This document shows positions 15,740-24,485 of a stretch of DNA of 64,000 nt, in pieces. Within the stretch, counting starts at the first letter, position 1. Every line of letters starts with the position of its first letter. Under the pieces are notes generated by a model. It had not been told where the DNA came from and searched no databases. It saw only the letters and a program-made list of their open reading frames with translations. The position numbers and the translations under genes were made by a program. The DNA is taken from the NCBI RefSeq assembly GCF_000187465.1, contig NZ_GL732439.1:764729-828728 (forward strand), written 5' to 3'. This DNA is from Streptococcus infantis ATCC 700779. GTDB lineage: Bacteria; Bacillota; Bacilli; Lactobacillales; Streptococcaceae.

Positions 15740-15827
15740 CTGTTTATGTAGTATAATATAAGATGTAGGTATTTTATTTTTAAAAATTTTTTCCAAGAAC
15801 GAAAAATCATCTAGAAAGAGAAAAAAC

Positions 15828-16214
15828 ATGAAACAATCACTTGAATTTTTAAGAGAAAGAATCACCGATAAGATGCCCTTAGAGGAAATGGTAGCCATCT
15901 TTGAAGACTTGTGCAGTGATCCTATTGAGGATGAGATGATTTTATTTGAAACAGGGACATTTACAGCTATATCTGATAAGCCCTTGTTTCAATTATCATT
16001 GGTAAGGCAAGCCCCAAATGAAGATGAAGAGTTTTATCAAGTTCACCTCGATATTTTCTATGAAGCCAGTCAAAACAATCAAATATTTCATGAATCGACC
16101 TGGGATGAAGATTTAGAGGAAAATATCTTTGATTACATTAGAGCTTCAGAGGTGTTGGCCTATGCTAGAGAGCAGGAATACCAAGCGATCAAAATTTATA
16201 TGGACCAAACTTGA
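15828..16214 (+). CDS. Small acidic hypothetical protein
   Basis: 128 residues, acidic, soluble. EDEMILFETGTFTAI and EFYQVHLDIFYEASQ suggest a beta-sheet core followed by a C-terminal helix. No family recognised; the general character is that of an immunity-like protein. It lies 45 bp upstream of the lipid kinase gene. Confidence 0.5.
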   Translation: MKQSLEFLRERITDKMPLEEMVAIFEDLCSDPIEDEMILFETGTFTAISDKPLFQLSLVRQAPNEDEEFYQVHLDIFYEASQNNQIFHESTWDEDLEENIFDYIRASEVLAYAREQEYQAIKIYMDQT

Positions 16215-16259
16215 GATGGTTAGTTAAAGTAAGAAAATCTAATGACAGGAGAACAATAA

Positions 16260-17141
16260 ATGAAAAAAATTATGGTAATCATCAATCCAACATCTGGAGG
16301 CGAAAAAGCCTTGGATTATAAGGTGAAACTAGAAAATAAAGCTAGAGACCACTTCGAACATGTGGAGATTAAAATTACGGAGAAAGCGCAAGACGCCACA
16401 AACTTTGCAGAAGAAGCTTCTCGTGAGCGATATGATGCTGTTCTTGTTTTTGGTGGAGATGGGACTGTCAATGAAGTAATCTCTGGTATCGCTGAAAAAG
16501 ACTACATTCCTAAACTTGCGATTATCCCAGGAGGAACTGGAAATCTCATTACGAAACTATTAGAAATCAATCAAGATATTGATGATGCTATTGACGAACT
16601 CGATTTTAATTCTACGAATAAGATTGATATCGGAAAATCAAATGGGCACTATTTCGGATACATTTTTAGTATTGGTTCACTACCAGAAGCGATTCACAAT
16701 GTTGGGATAGAAGATAAAACGAAGTTTGGCATGCTCGCCTATGCGATTAATACCATGAAGTCAGTGGTTACAGATCAAGCATTTAACATTAGAGTAGAGA
16801 CAGAAAATGGAAATTATATTGGCCCAGCCAGCCATGTTTTAGTTCTTCTTACCAATTATTTTGCTGACAAGAAAATCTTTGATGAAGATAAGGATGGTTA
16901 TGCCAATATTTTGATACTAAAAGATGCCTCTATTCTTACTAAATTATCTGTAATCCCTGACTTATTAAAAGGTGATGTCGTCGTAAATGATAATATCGAG
17001 TATATGAAAGCTCGTCACATCAAAATCTCTTCAGATAGTGAATTGGAAACGGATGTTGACGGCGACAAATCTGATAACCTACCAGTAGAAATCAAGGTCC
17101 TAGGTCAGCATATCGAAGTCTATTCACAACCGAAAGAATGA
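16260..17141 (+). CDS. Diacylglycerol kinase family lipid kinase
   Basis: 293 residues. INPTSGG near the start, GGDGT at 65-69 and the PGGTGN motif near residue 95 define the DAGK catalytic domain; DGDKSDNLPVEIKVL near the C-terminus is the second conserved domain. It phosphorylates a diacylglycerol-type or related lipid at the membrane using ATP; the exact substrate cannot be read. Good AGGAGA ribosome binding site. Confidence 0.85.
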   Translation: MKKIMVIINPTSGGEKALDYKVKLENKARDHFEHVEIKITEKAQDATNFAEEASRERYDAVLVFGGDGTVNEVISGIAEKDYIPKLAIIPGGTGNLITKLLEINQDIDDAIDELDFNSTNKIDIGKSNGHYFGYIFSIGSLPEAIHNVGIEDKTKFGMLAYAINTMKSVVTDQAFNIRVETENGNYIGPASHVLVLLTNYFADKKIFDEDKDGYANILILKDASILTKLSVIPDLLKGDVVVNDNIEYMKARHIKISSDSELETDVDGDKSDNLPVEIKVLGQHIEVYSQPKE

Positions 17142-17182
17142 TAAACTTTTGAAAAGAATAGTAGATAATAAAGGAGGCGACG

Positions 17183-17704
17183 ATGACGAAGATTTTAGCA
17201 ATTAATTCTATTTCGTTTAAAAAAAGAATGATTGAATTACTATTTGATTATCTTTTCATACTAGCTTATTTAGCACTTCTGTTTTTAGGTTCTATGCTTT
17301 TTTACATTATTTTTTTTAATGGGATCCCAGAGTTTACAGAAATTCAGTCACAGTGGCTTGTATTTTTTACCTCTGTTTTGCCAATTACTCTACTTTTTAC
17401 ATTCTTAGATTATACAAAAAATGGAAGTTTTGGGAAGGCGAAAGCAGGACTTCAATTGGTTTACAAGAAAAAAACAGTGCAAGCTAGCTTGCTTAGAAAC
17501 ACCATTAAATTTTTACCTTGGCAAATAGGTCATATGGGCACGATACATGGTTTCTATAGTGAGTTTGATTTCTTATCTATTATCCTCTCGTTTTTAGCTA
17601 CTCTCCTCGCAGTTGCCTTACCAGCAATGATGGTTTTCAGGAAAGATAAGCGACATCTAGGTGATCTTATAGCTCATACACAGGTACAGCTAAAAGGTGA
17701 CTAA
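17183..17704 (+). CDS. RDD family membrane protein
   Basis: 173 residues with three to four membrane helices. It begins with the RDD pattern: an arginine/basic start SFKKRMIELLFDYLFILAYL and a later conserved basic/aspartate stretch KDKRHLGDLIAHTQV. RDD proteins are small membrane proteins of uncertain role, some linked to ion exchange. Start after AAAGGAGG. Terminator-like hairpin at 17736. Confidence 0.8.
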   Translation: MTKILAINSISFKKRMIELLFDYLFILAYLALLFLGSMLFYIIFFNGIPEFTEIQSQWLVFFTSVLPITLLFTFLDYTKNGSFGKAKAGLQLVYKKKTVQASLLRNTIKFLPWQIGHMGTIHGFYSEFDFLSIILSFLATLLAVALPAMMVFRKDKRHLGDLIAHTQVQLKGD

Positions 17705-17735
17705 AATTAAATATTTCATAGATATTTCACTTATT

Positions 17736-17767
17736 AGGGAGCGTGCTGTGTGCCAGCTTCCTTTTTA
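17736..17767 (+). terminator. Intrinsic terminator after the RDD gene
   Basis: GGGAGC and GCTTCC arms with inner GTGC/GCCA pairing, followed by TTTTTA. Confidence 0.5.
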
Positions 17768-17880
17768 ATGATTTAAAATCTACTTTACTTAGCAAAATGC
17801 TTGGACTTAAAATAAATTTGAACTATAATATAAGAGAAGCTAATCGACCTGAAAAGTCTTAGTTAAAAAGGAAACATTTT

Positions 17881-18765
17881 ATGAAAGTATCTAAAATAAT
17901 CAGATTAATGAGCTGCTGTGGTCTAGCTATCTTTACTTTAGCTGCCTGTGGTACAAACCAAAACCAATCTACGGAAAAACAGAATAGTTCAACTACTAAG
18001 GTGGCTAGCTCAGGTAAAGAAAGCTACAAAGGAACCTATAGCAATCTTAATAACAAGGAAAGCGAAGAAGAAGTTCGAAAAGCCTTGGCTGCACATTTGG
18101 ATATAGATAGTGTCGATGCATTTTTCAACCTTGTCAATGATTATAACGGAACTGTCGGTTCAGTAGGCTTAACTGGAGATTTTTCTACATTTACCAAAAC
18201 AGACTATGATGTTGAAAAGATAAGCAATCTTTGGACGCCTAAAAAGGGTGATTTTGTCGGTACTAACTGTCGTATTAACAGTTATTGTTTATTAAAAAAT
18301 TCTATCGAAATTCCTAAATTAGAGAAAGATGATTCTCTCTTGTTTGTCGATAATGATGCCATTGACAAAGGAAAGGTCTTTGGTGCAGAAGACAAGGATG
18401 CTTTTGATATTTTATTCTCAAGAGTCAAGACCGAAGCAACGACAGATGTTAAGGTGCATGCTGCTAAGATGGAACAGTTCCTTTCTCAATTCAAGTTTAA
18501 TGAAAATGCAAGAATGCTCTCCGTAGTCGTCCATGATGACTTGGATGGTCAATCCCTCTTTATAGGTCATGTCGGGATACTTGTACCAAGCGAGGATGGC
18601 TATCTCTTTGTTGAAAAGTTAACCTTTGAGGAGCCTTATCAAGCAATCAAATTTGCGACCAAGGAAGATTGTTACAAATATCTAGATACAAAATACGAAA
18701 ACTATACAGGAGAAGGTCTAGCTAAGCCATTTATTATGGATAATGATAAGTGGGTTCAATTTTAA
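17881..18765 (+). CDS. DUF4300 family lipoprotein
   Basis: 294 residues. The signal peptide ends in a lipobox LAAC (cysteine about residue 23), followed by a low-complexity Q/N/S/T linker, so it is a membrane-anchored surface lipoprotein. The mature part has YSNLNNKESEEEVRKAL and GTNCRINSYCLLKN, which match the DUF4300 family. Function unknown; possibly an extracellular enzyme or sensor. It begins a run of closely spaced small genes. Confidence 0.8.
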   Translation: MKVSKIIRLMSCCGLAIFTLAACGTNQNQSTEKQNSSTTKVASSGKESYKGTYSNLNNKESEEEVRKALAAHLDIDSVDAFFNLVNDYNGTVGSVGLTGDFSTFTKTDYDVEKISNLWTPKKGDFVGTNCRINSYCLLKNSIEIPKLEKDDSLLFVDNDAIDKGKVFGAEDKDAFDILFSRVKTEATTDVKVHAAKMEQFLSQFKFNENARMLSVVVHDDLDGQSLFIGHVGILVPSEDGYLFVEKLTFEEPYQAIKFATKEDCYKYLDTKYENYTGEGLAKPFIMDNDKWVQF

Positions 18766-18778
18766 GGGAGTAGACATT

Positions 18779-18961
18779 ATGGATGCATTGTTTGGACTGA
18801 TAGTCTTATTCCTAATCGGAGTATGGGCTGTTTGGGTTATCAAAGGTAACCAGCAGAGACCAAGAAAAAATGAAAGGTTTATTGGTTATATCAATCGATA
18901 CGATGAAGATGGAGAACCCTACCAAGCAGAGATTTGGGAAGTCAATGAAGATGAGGAGTAG
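18779..18961 (+). CDS. Small membrane-anchored protein
   Basis: 60 residues from ATG 18779 (AAGGGAG upstream), 13 bp after the lipoprotein stop. One N-terminal helix (DALFGLIVLFLIGVWAVWVI), then a charged acidic tail (YDEDGEPYQAEIWEV). No family recognised. Likely cotranscribed with the lipoprotein gene. Confidence 0.6.
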   Translation: MDALFGLIVLFLIGVWAVWVIKGNQQRPRKNERFIGYINRYDEDGEPYQAEIWEVNEDEE

Positions 18962-18965
18962 ACAT

Positions 18966-19301
18966 ATGGAATTACAAGATTTTACAGAACAAGAACAAGA
19001 AATGATTAAAAAGGGATTAACTTTCTCTAAACTGAGCGATAAGGAAACAGCCGATAAGATTATCGCTCTAATCCCTCAAGAATACATTAAGCGTATTCCG
19101 TTTTTTGTTAGAAAACATGCTATTACGCGTACGATTAAGAGAATCTCTCTTGAGTATCCGGAATTGTATGCTGTAGCTGAACAAGAAGGCCAACTTCCAG
19201 AAAAAGAAGCTCAAGAATTACGCCAAATTCTTACAAATATTTTCCAAGAGAAAATGAATAAGCATAAGATTAAATATGCTTTGAGATTTAATAAGATATA
19301 G
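18966..19301 (+). CDS. Hypothetical helical protein
   Basis: 111 residues from ATG 18966 (GAGGAGTAGAC upstream). Helical, basic C-terminus (KMNKHKIKYALRFNKI). No motif recognised. It sits 4 bp after the 18779 gene and 9 bp before the 19311 gene. Confidence 0.55.
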   Translation: MELQDFTEQEQEMIKKGLTFSKLSDKETADKIIALIPQEYIKRIPFFVRKHAITRTIKRISLEYPELYAVAEQEGQLPEKEAQELRQILTNIFQEKMNKHKIKYALRFNKI

Positions 19302-19310
19302 GAGTTGAGT

Positions 19311-20117
19311 ATGGCTATTGATGGCGTTAAAATTATTGACAGTGATCAAGGTTATGACATTTACAATGAAGTAGTTGGTCGCTATAGTGACGGTGAACAG
19401 GTAGCGAACATTATAAAGGATATCCTCGATGAGGAGAAAGATTACTGTCAAACAGACTTTTTTACAGAAATTTATTGGACTGCTCTTGCCTATTCACTTT
19501 GGAAGATTGGTCATCTGACAGGCGACATCAGAGATAAAACCTTAGAGCTTATCAAAAAAGGTCCTGATCCATTTTGGTTGGAAATAGACTCAAAGGCTTT
19601 GAAGCAAAGGCAAAAGGTTTTTGAAAAACTTGCAGTTCAGTTGCAAACTGAAAATCCTAGACCTCTAAAGGTTCCTAAAGCAAAAGCTAAACGCAAACCT
19701 TACTTTGAAGAAGGAGATATCCTTGCTGTTAAGTTCGAAGATGAGTATGGTCTTGTCTTTGTATCTATGGTTGAGCAGAGTCCTAGAAAGCTTGAGTACC
19801 ATCTAGCTTGCACGCGCCTCTTACAAACAAAAAAGCCCACCATCGATGATTTTTTGACCAGTCAAATCTCCTGTAAGATGGACAATACGAAGTTTGCTCT
19901 GGATACAGATTGCTGGTTCAATCACAAAGATTTAGGGCAATTATTAGAAAATATTGAAAAAATTGGACAGGTGAAACTCAGCCCATTTAGTCTTTGGATG
20001 CTGGCACCTGCCCATAATTTAGAAGATATTTATGAAGAAATCACTAGAGATAAAGACTCTTCTCGCCTACGGTTCATCGAAACCTATAAACTTGTCGATG
20101 ATATTTTTTCAGTCTAA
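19311..20117 (+). CDS. Hypothetical protein with Imm26-like middle region
   Basis: 268 residues from ATG 19311 after ATAGGAG. The N-terminal helical region (WTALAYSLWKIGHLTGDIRD) is followed by a basic linker and a beta region KRKPYFEEGDILAVKFEDEY, which resembles the GD-x-hydrophobic start of Imm26-type immunity domains. The resemblance is weak. Last gene of the lipoprotein-led group; its end faces the convergent gene at 20150. Confidence 0.5.
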   Translation: MAIDGVKIIDSDQGYDIYNEVVGRYSDGEQVANIIKDILDEEKDYCQTDFFTEIYWTALAYSLWKIGHLTGDIRDKTLELIKKGPDPFWLEIDSKALKQRQKVFEKLAVQLQTENPRPLKVPKAKAKRKPYFEEGDILAVKFEDEYGLVFVSMVEQSPRKLEYHLACTRLLQTKKPTIDDFLTSQISCKMDNTKFALDTDCWFNHKDLGQLLENIEKIGQVKLSPFSLWMLAPAHNLEDIYEEITRDKDSSRLRFIETYKLVDDIFSV

Positions 20118-20149
20118 TGTCTGTCTGATTAGAGGAAAATAAGGGTGAA

Positions 20150-21169
20150 TCATTCCCACATGCTATGCTGGGTTCTGACTCCATAGCTATCAATCGAACC
20201 ATCTGAATTGAACTTGGATTCAATACGGTATCTTTTCCAGAGGTCGTAATCTGCTGTTTGGATGGTTAGGATAAAGTTTGTATCCTTATCAGAGACATTA
20301 TAATCAGCAGGATTGACTTCAAAGATATCGATTAATTTTCGTGTTTGAAAGTCTTGGAGCTTGAGATTTGCTAGCTTGACATGATTGATGGAAATTTCTT
20401 CTAGTTTATTGTTATCCTTAGGTGTTCTGTAATAGGTGATGATGCAGTTTTTGAGCTGATCAGTATCTTTACCTGTGGGAGTAAGGCTCATAAAGCCAAA
20501 GGACTGGTTATCCCGCTTGACTTCGAGAAGCTGACCGTAGTAGAAGTGGTCGTTTTTGGGATTGGTGATGGAGCTCTCTGCACCTTTATCTTCAAAGGTA
20601 TAGCCTTGGTCTAAAAGCTCGGAAGCCTTGGTCTCCCCGATAATGACAGTGGTATCTTGAATGGTTACTGGAACAGGTTGAGCTGGAAGGCCACTCATCA
20701 TCAAGCAAAACATAAAAACATAACTCGTTAAAAAAGCTGTCCCGACAAAAGCGTTAGTTGATGCATAGACATAACTGTTATGAAAGTTTTTTCTTATAGC
20801 TAGTACAACAAATTTGCCGATACTTTTTAAAACCATACTAACAGGTACGATAAAAAATTGTTTTTTCAAACATTCATAAATGGCTTGAGGAAAGCTATTA
20901 CCATGATAGTAGAAGACAGCTAATACGAGTAGATTTACGATTAAATAGATTAGCAAGAACCAATGAATCTCTTTAAGGGCATTGGCATCAGTGATTTCTT
21001 CATAGTCAACGTGAATTCTTCCTTGAACAGCATGACCAAGTTTATAAATCCATTTGGGAATGTCTTTGCCTTTTTTAACCGCAACTACAAGTCTGATATA
21101 GAGATAGATAGTAAAGGACAAGGATAGAAAGAAAAGAGCATAAAAACCCAAAACAATACTAGTGAACAT
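20150..21169 (-). CDS. Membrane protein with extracellular domain, paralogue of 21417
   Basis: 339 residues. Four membrane segments in the first half (about 3-26, 71-90, 104-122 and 143-165), then a soluble domain beginning TIQDTTVIIGETKASELLDQ. The phrase ETKAS.L...G is shared with the divergent gene at 21417 (LAETKASNLMEAGF), so the two have homologous soluble domains on different membrane anchors. Function unknown. Convergent with the 19311 gene. Confidence 0.6.
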   Translation of the reverse strand: MFTSIVLGFYALFFLSLSFTIYLYIRLVVAVKKGKDIPKWIYKLGHAVQGRIHVDYEEITDANALKEIHWFLLIYLIVNLLVLAVFYYHGNSFPQAIYECLKKQFFIVPVSMVLKSIGKFVVLAIRKNFHNSYVYASTNAFVGTAFLTSYVFMFCLMMSGLPAQPVPVTIQDTTVIIGETKASELLDQGYTFEDKGAESSITNPKNDHFYYGQLLEVKRDNQSFGFMSLTPTGKDTDQLKNCIITYYRTPKDNNKLEEISINHVKLANLKLQDFQTRKLIDIFEVNPADYNVSDKDTNFILTIQTADYDLWKRYRIESKFNSDGSIDSYGVRTQHSMWE

Positions 21170-21416
21170 GACTGTTCCCCCTATTTAACATTCAATAAAA
21201 CAATTTCTTAGCTCCATTATAGCATTTTTTAGGGAAATAGAACTAGAAATATCAGCAGTTTCCTTAAAGATAAAAAGATGAGAATCATTGCCATTTAAGC
21301 TTTACCGATTGTGCTGATAGAAGGTGGCCCCTTCTTCTTGCTAGTTTTATTAGTTGGGAATTGGGAATTAAAGAGAAAGATAAGATTTGAGAGAGAACAT
21401 AAAGGAGTAGAGAACC

Positions 21417-22433
21417 ATGGGTAGAACGGTGATTATAGGTACTTTAGTTGCTTTTGCAATTTTTAATCTGCTACTCGGTCTGGGCTTTTATCTTTTTCTA
21501 AAAAAGAGGAAAGAGAATAGGCAGTCATTGTACGAAACTCCTGTAAATCAACAAACTCGAACAGAAAAACTGGATCTAGGTGAGATTTTGGTCTACCTGA
21601 CACTGATTGCCATCGCAGGGATCTTTGCTTTTCAGACCTTAAATAGAGGTGGTGTTGGGAATTCTATTTTAGCTAAAATGATCCTCCTCCCAGCTATAAT
21701 GGCTCTTTTCAATGCAAGAAAAAGGACTGGAAAGTCATTACTTGCCCTCCTTATAACCTTGATGGTCTTTCTAGTAGGAGTCATGTTTCATCTCACGATT
21801 GGTTTTCCACCTCAAACACCGATTTTGAAAATTAATGAAAGTAAAATCACTTTAGCAGAAACAAAAGCAAGTAATCTGATGGAAGCTGGATTTGATATCT
21901 ATGTAAGACAAGGTGATGGTGGTAGCGACTACGAAGACCTCCTTACAGATGGCAATTTCCAAAAGTATCCAGGCGATAAAACAGTTACCATCGAAAAAGG
22001 CTTCAGACTTGATAGCAATGCTGTTCCTTACGCTCCCTATCTCCTGGCAAAAGATGGCATAGTACTGGGCAGTATATCCTTTTACGGGGCAGAAGATAAG
22101 GACGTGGTTCTAGAAGATTCTAAGGTTATTCAGATTCGATTTAATAAGGATAGCATTGAAGCAGCCAAGCAACATTCTATCACTTTCAAGTTAGATGAAC
22201 TCGACTTGACTACTAGACTTGATATCCCGCTTGTTCAAGCAACTTTTAAAAAGCATCTATGGTCAATCCCCCCATCAAATACAAGTGATGTCACTCAATT
22301 GTGGTATGGATTACAGTGGTCAAGTAACAGTGACTCTCTATTTTGGAATGAGTATTATAGTCTTATCCATCTAGATGAAAATTATTTGATGACTGATTTT
22401 GAACTAGCTGCCAAAGTAGCGCGTGATGAGTAA
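21417..22433 (+). CDS. Membrane protein with extracellular domain, paralogue of 20150
   Basis: 338 residues. N-terminal anchor, a charged loop, then three more hydrophobic segments to about residue 132. The soluble C-terminal domain starts ILKINESKITLAETKASNLM, homologous to that of the neighbouring minus-strand gene. Start after AAAGGAG. The 247-bp region between the two divergent genes should hold both promoters. Confidence 0.6.
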   Translation: MGRTVIIGTLVAFAIFNLLLGLGFYLFLKKRKENRQSLYETPVNQQTRTEKLDLGEILVYLTLIAIAGIFAFQTLNRGGVGNSILAKMILLPAIMALFNARKRTGKSLLALLITLMVFLVGVMFHLTIGFPPQTPILKINESKITLAETKASNLMEAGFDIYVRQGDGGSDYEDLLTDGNFQKYPGDKTVTIEKGFRLDSNAVPYAPYLLAKDGIVLGSISFYGAEDKDVVLEDSKVIQIRFNKDSIEAAKQHSITFKLDELDLTTRLDIPLVQATFKKHLWSIPPSNTSDVTQLWYGLQWSSNSDSLFWNEYYSLIHLDENYLMTDFELAAKVARDE

Positions 22434-22597
22434 ATACGATTTTGAATAGTTGACTTTGCTTATGCCTATCTGTAGGAATTAATTTATTTAGTTCCTTTTT
22501 TTGTTTTTGATTTATATTTAAAACGATTTCTATTTCTTGGTTGAATAAATTACACGAACTTAAATATTAAATTATTTAAAAAAAGTTCTAAAAATAC

Positions 22598-22626
22598 TTT
22601 ACAAGATTGTGAAATCATGGTATAGT
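22598..22626 (+). promoter_or_regulatory. Strong promoter of the structured RNA
   Basis: TTTACA (22598-22603) and TATAGT (22621-22626) with a 17-bp spacer. Transcription would start near 22633. Confidence 0.65.
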
Positions 22627-22632
22627 AATGAA

Positions 22633-22965
22633 GCTTAGAAAATGAGATGATGTTTTCTAGCAAATATAAACCCGAGTAAAAAATGCCTACGGACAGGCAG
22701 GGTTGAATGCCGAAGCGTGGTTGAAAAGCCACATTATTGATAGGGTTAAAAGCCTACTTTTATAAGTTGATGTTAGGGCACTTGTCCTAATTCGTATAGA
22801 TTTGTTAGTGTGGTGAAAGCACACGTCATCTTGTGAAACGATCAATAAAGTACGTAATATTTGCTACTAGAGAGTTAGGAAACATCAGGAACAGACATAC
22901 TCAAAAGAAACAAACATAAACACGTCAGTAGATTGTAGAGCAGGTGCCAACCTGCTCTTTTTTCA
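22633..22965 (+). ncRNA. Structured RNA or leader before the polyamine operon
   Basis: About 330 nt with no open frame but many hairpins: TAGAAAA/TTTTCTA at the 5' end; nested AACCC..TGCCT-ACGGAC-AGGCA..GGGTT near 22669-22704; GTGG/CCAC; TTAGG/CCTAA; GTGTG/CACAC; and a terminator at the 3' end. It is not RNase P RNA, tmRNA or SRP RNA by their hallmark sequences, nor a T-box. It could be a stable sRNA or a terminator-controlled leader of the decarboxylase gene 42-66 bp beyond. Ends are estimated. Confidence 0.5.
22938..22965 (+). terminator. Strong terminator before the polyamine operon
   Basis: Perfect 8-bp stem GAGCAGGT/ACCTGCTC with a GCCA loop and TTTTTT. It lies between the structured RNA and the first operon gene; no second promoter is obvious in the 40 bp that follow, which favours attenuation. 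Confidence 0.8.
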
Positions 22966-23006
22966 TAAGTATCCTTTAGAACCTTGCATTGTTAAGGTGT
23001 AAAACT

Positions 23007-24485
23007 ATGGTAAAGGAGTATGTCTCTATAATGTTAAATCAAAACCAAGCTCCTATTTATGAGGGACTGGTCAAGTTACGAAAAAAAAGAATTGTACCTT
23101 TCGATGTACCTGGTCACAAACGTGGCCGTGGGAACCCAGAATTAGTGGAACTTTTAGGGGAAAAATGCGTTGGTATTGATGTCAATTCTATGAAGCCCTT
23201 GGACAATCTAGGACATCCTATTTCGATTATTAGAGAAGCGGAAGAGCTAGCAGCAGAGGCTTTTGGCGCTGCTCATGCCTTTTTAATGATTGGCGGGACA
23301 ACCTCATCCGTGCAAACCATGATTCTTTCCACCTGTAAATCCGGTGATAAAATCATCCTTCCACGAAATGTCCATAAATCAGCTATTAATGCACTCGTTT
23401 TATGCGGAGCTATTCCTATCTATATCGAGATGAGTGTGGATCCAAAAATCGGTATTGCTTTGGGGCTTGAAAATGAGCGTGTAGCACAAGCGATTGAGGA
23501 TCATCCGGATGCCAAGGCTATCCTAATTAACAATCCAACTTACTATGGGATTTGTTCAGACCTTAAGGGGTTAACAGAGATGGCACACGCCGCAGGAATG
23601 AAAGTCTTAGTAGATGAGGCGCACGGTGCTCATCTGCACTTTACAGATAAGCTTCCTTTATCTGCTATGGATGCAGGAGCAGATATGTCAGCTGTATCCA
23701 TGCATAAATCCGGTGGCAGCTTGACTCAAAGTTCCCTTCTTTTAGTTGGAAATCAGATGAATCCTGAATATGTCCGTCAGATCATTAATCTGACACAGTC
23801 AACATCAGCATCCTACTTGCTAATGGCTAGTCTAGATGTTTCTCGTAGAAACCTAGCCCTTCGTGGTAAGGAGTCCTTTGAAAAGGTCATTGAGCTATCT
23901 GAGTACGCACGTCGTGAAATCAATGCCATCGGTGGCTACTATGCCTACTCAAAAGAACTAGTAGATGGTGTATCAGTTTGTGATTTTGATGTAACCAAGC
24001 TGTCAGTTTACACACAAGGTATTGGTCTAACAGGGATTGAAGTTTATGATCTCTTACGGGATGAATATGACATTCAAATTGAGTTTGGTGATATCGGCAA
24101 TATCTTAGCTTATATTTCGATTGGTGACCGTATCCAAGACATTGAACGCTTGGTAGGTGCTTTGGCTGATATCAAGAGACTATACTCGCGAGATGGGAAG
24201 GACTTGATTGCTGGAGAATACATCCAGCCTGAGTTGGTGCTATCTCCTCAGGAAGCATTCTATGCAGAGAGAAGAAGCTTAACATTAGACGAGGCCGTTG
24301 GCCAGGTCTGTGGGGAATTTGTCATGTGCTATCCTCCAGGTATTCCAATCCTAGCGCCAGGTGAACGGATTACACGAGAAATTGTTGATTATATTCAATT
24401 CGCCAAAGAACGTGGTTGTTCCCTCCAAGGAACGGAAGATCCAGAGGTCAATCACATCAATGTTATTGAGAGAAAGGAGAACTAG
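23007..24485 (+). CDS. speA: Aminotransferase-fold Orn/Lys/Arg decarboxylase
   Basis: 492 residues from ATG 23007 (AAGGTG 7 bp upstream); ATG 23031 gives 484 and remains possible. PLP-dependent fold-I decarboxylase: FDVPGHKRGRG near the start, SVSMHKSGGSLTQSS with the PLP lysine in MHKS, and VDEAHGAHL. Pneumococcal homologues are annotated as lysine decarboxylase or arginine decarboxylase; with agmatine deiminase and carbamoylputrescine amidase in the same operon, arginine to agmatine is the more coherent reaction. First gene of a six-gene polyamine operon. Confidence 0.85.
   Translation: MVKEYVSIMLNQNQAPIYEGLVKLRKKRIVPFDVPGHKRGRGNPELVELLGEKCVGIDVNSMKPLDNLGHPISIIREAEELAAEAFGAAHAFLMIGGTTSSVQTMILSTCKSGDKIILPRNVHKSAINALVLCGAIPIYIEMSVDPKIGIALGLENERVAQAIEDHPDAKAILINNPTYYGICSDLKGLTEMAHAAGMKVLVDEAHGAHLHFTDKLPLSAMDAGADMSAVSMHKSGGSLTQSSLLLVGNQMNPEYVRQIINLTQSTSASYLLMASLDVSRRNLALRGKESFEKVIELSEYARREINAIGGYYAYSKELVDGVSVCDFDVTKLSVYTQGIGLTGIEVYDLLRDEYDIQIEFGDIGNILAYISIGDRIQDIERLVGALADIKRLYSRDGKDLIAGEYIQPELVLSPQEAFYAERRSLTLDEAVGQVCGEFVMCYPPGIPILAPGERITREIVDYIQFAKERGCSLQGTEDPEVNHINVIERKEN

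Noticed and set aside
2500-22400. piaABCD iron transporter or pezAT of pneumococcal pathogenicity island 1
   Set aside because: No ABC transporter, PezA or zeta-toxin sequence is found between rlmCD and the polyamine operon.
22604-22626. TTGTGAAATC in the structured RNA promoter as a Rex site
   Set aside because: Only one half-site is present; the expected second half (TCACAA) is absent.
22680-22720. GCCGAAGC segment as part of a lysine or cobalamin riboswitch
   Set aside because: The other conserved blocks of these riboswitches are missing, and the hairpin layout does not match.
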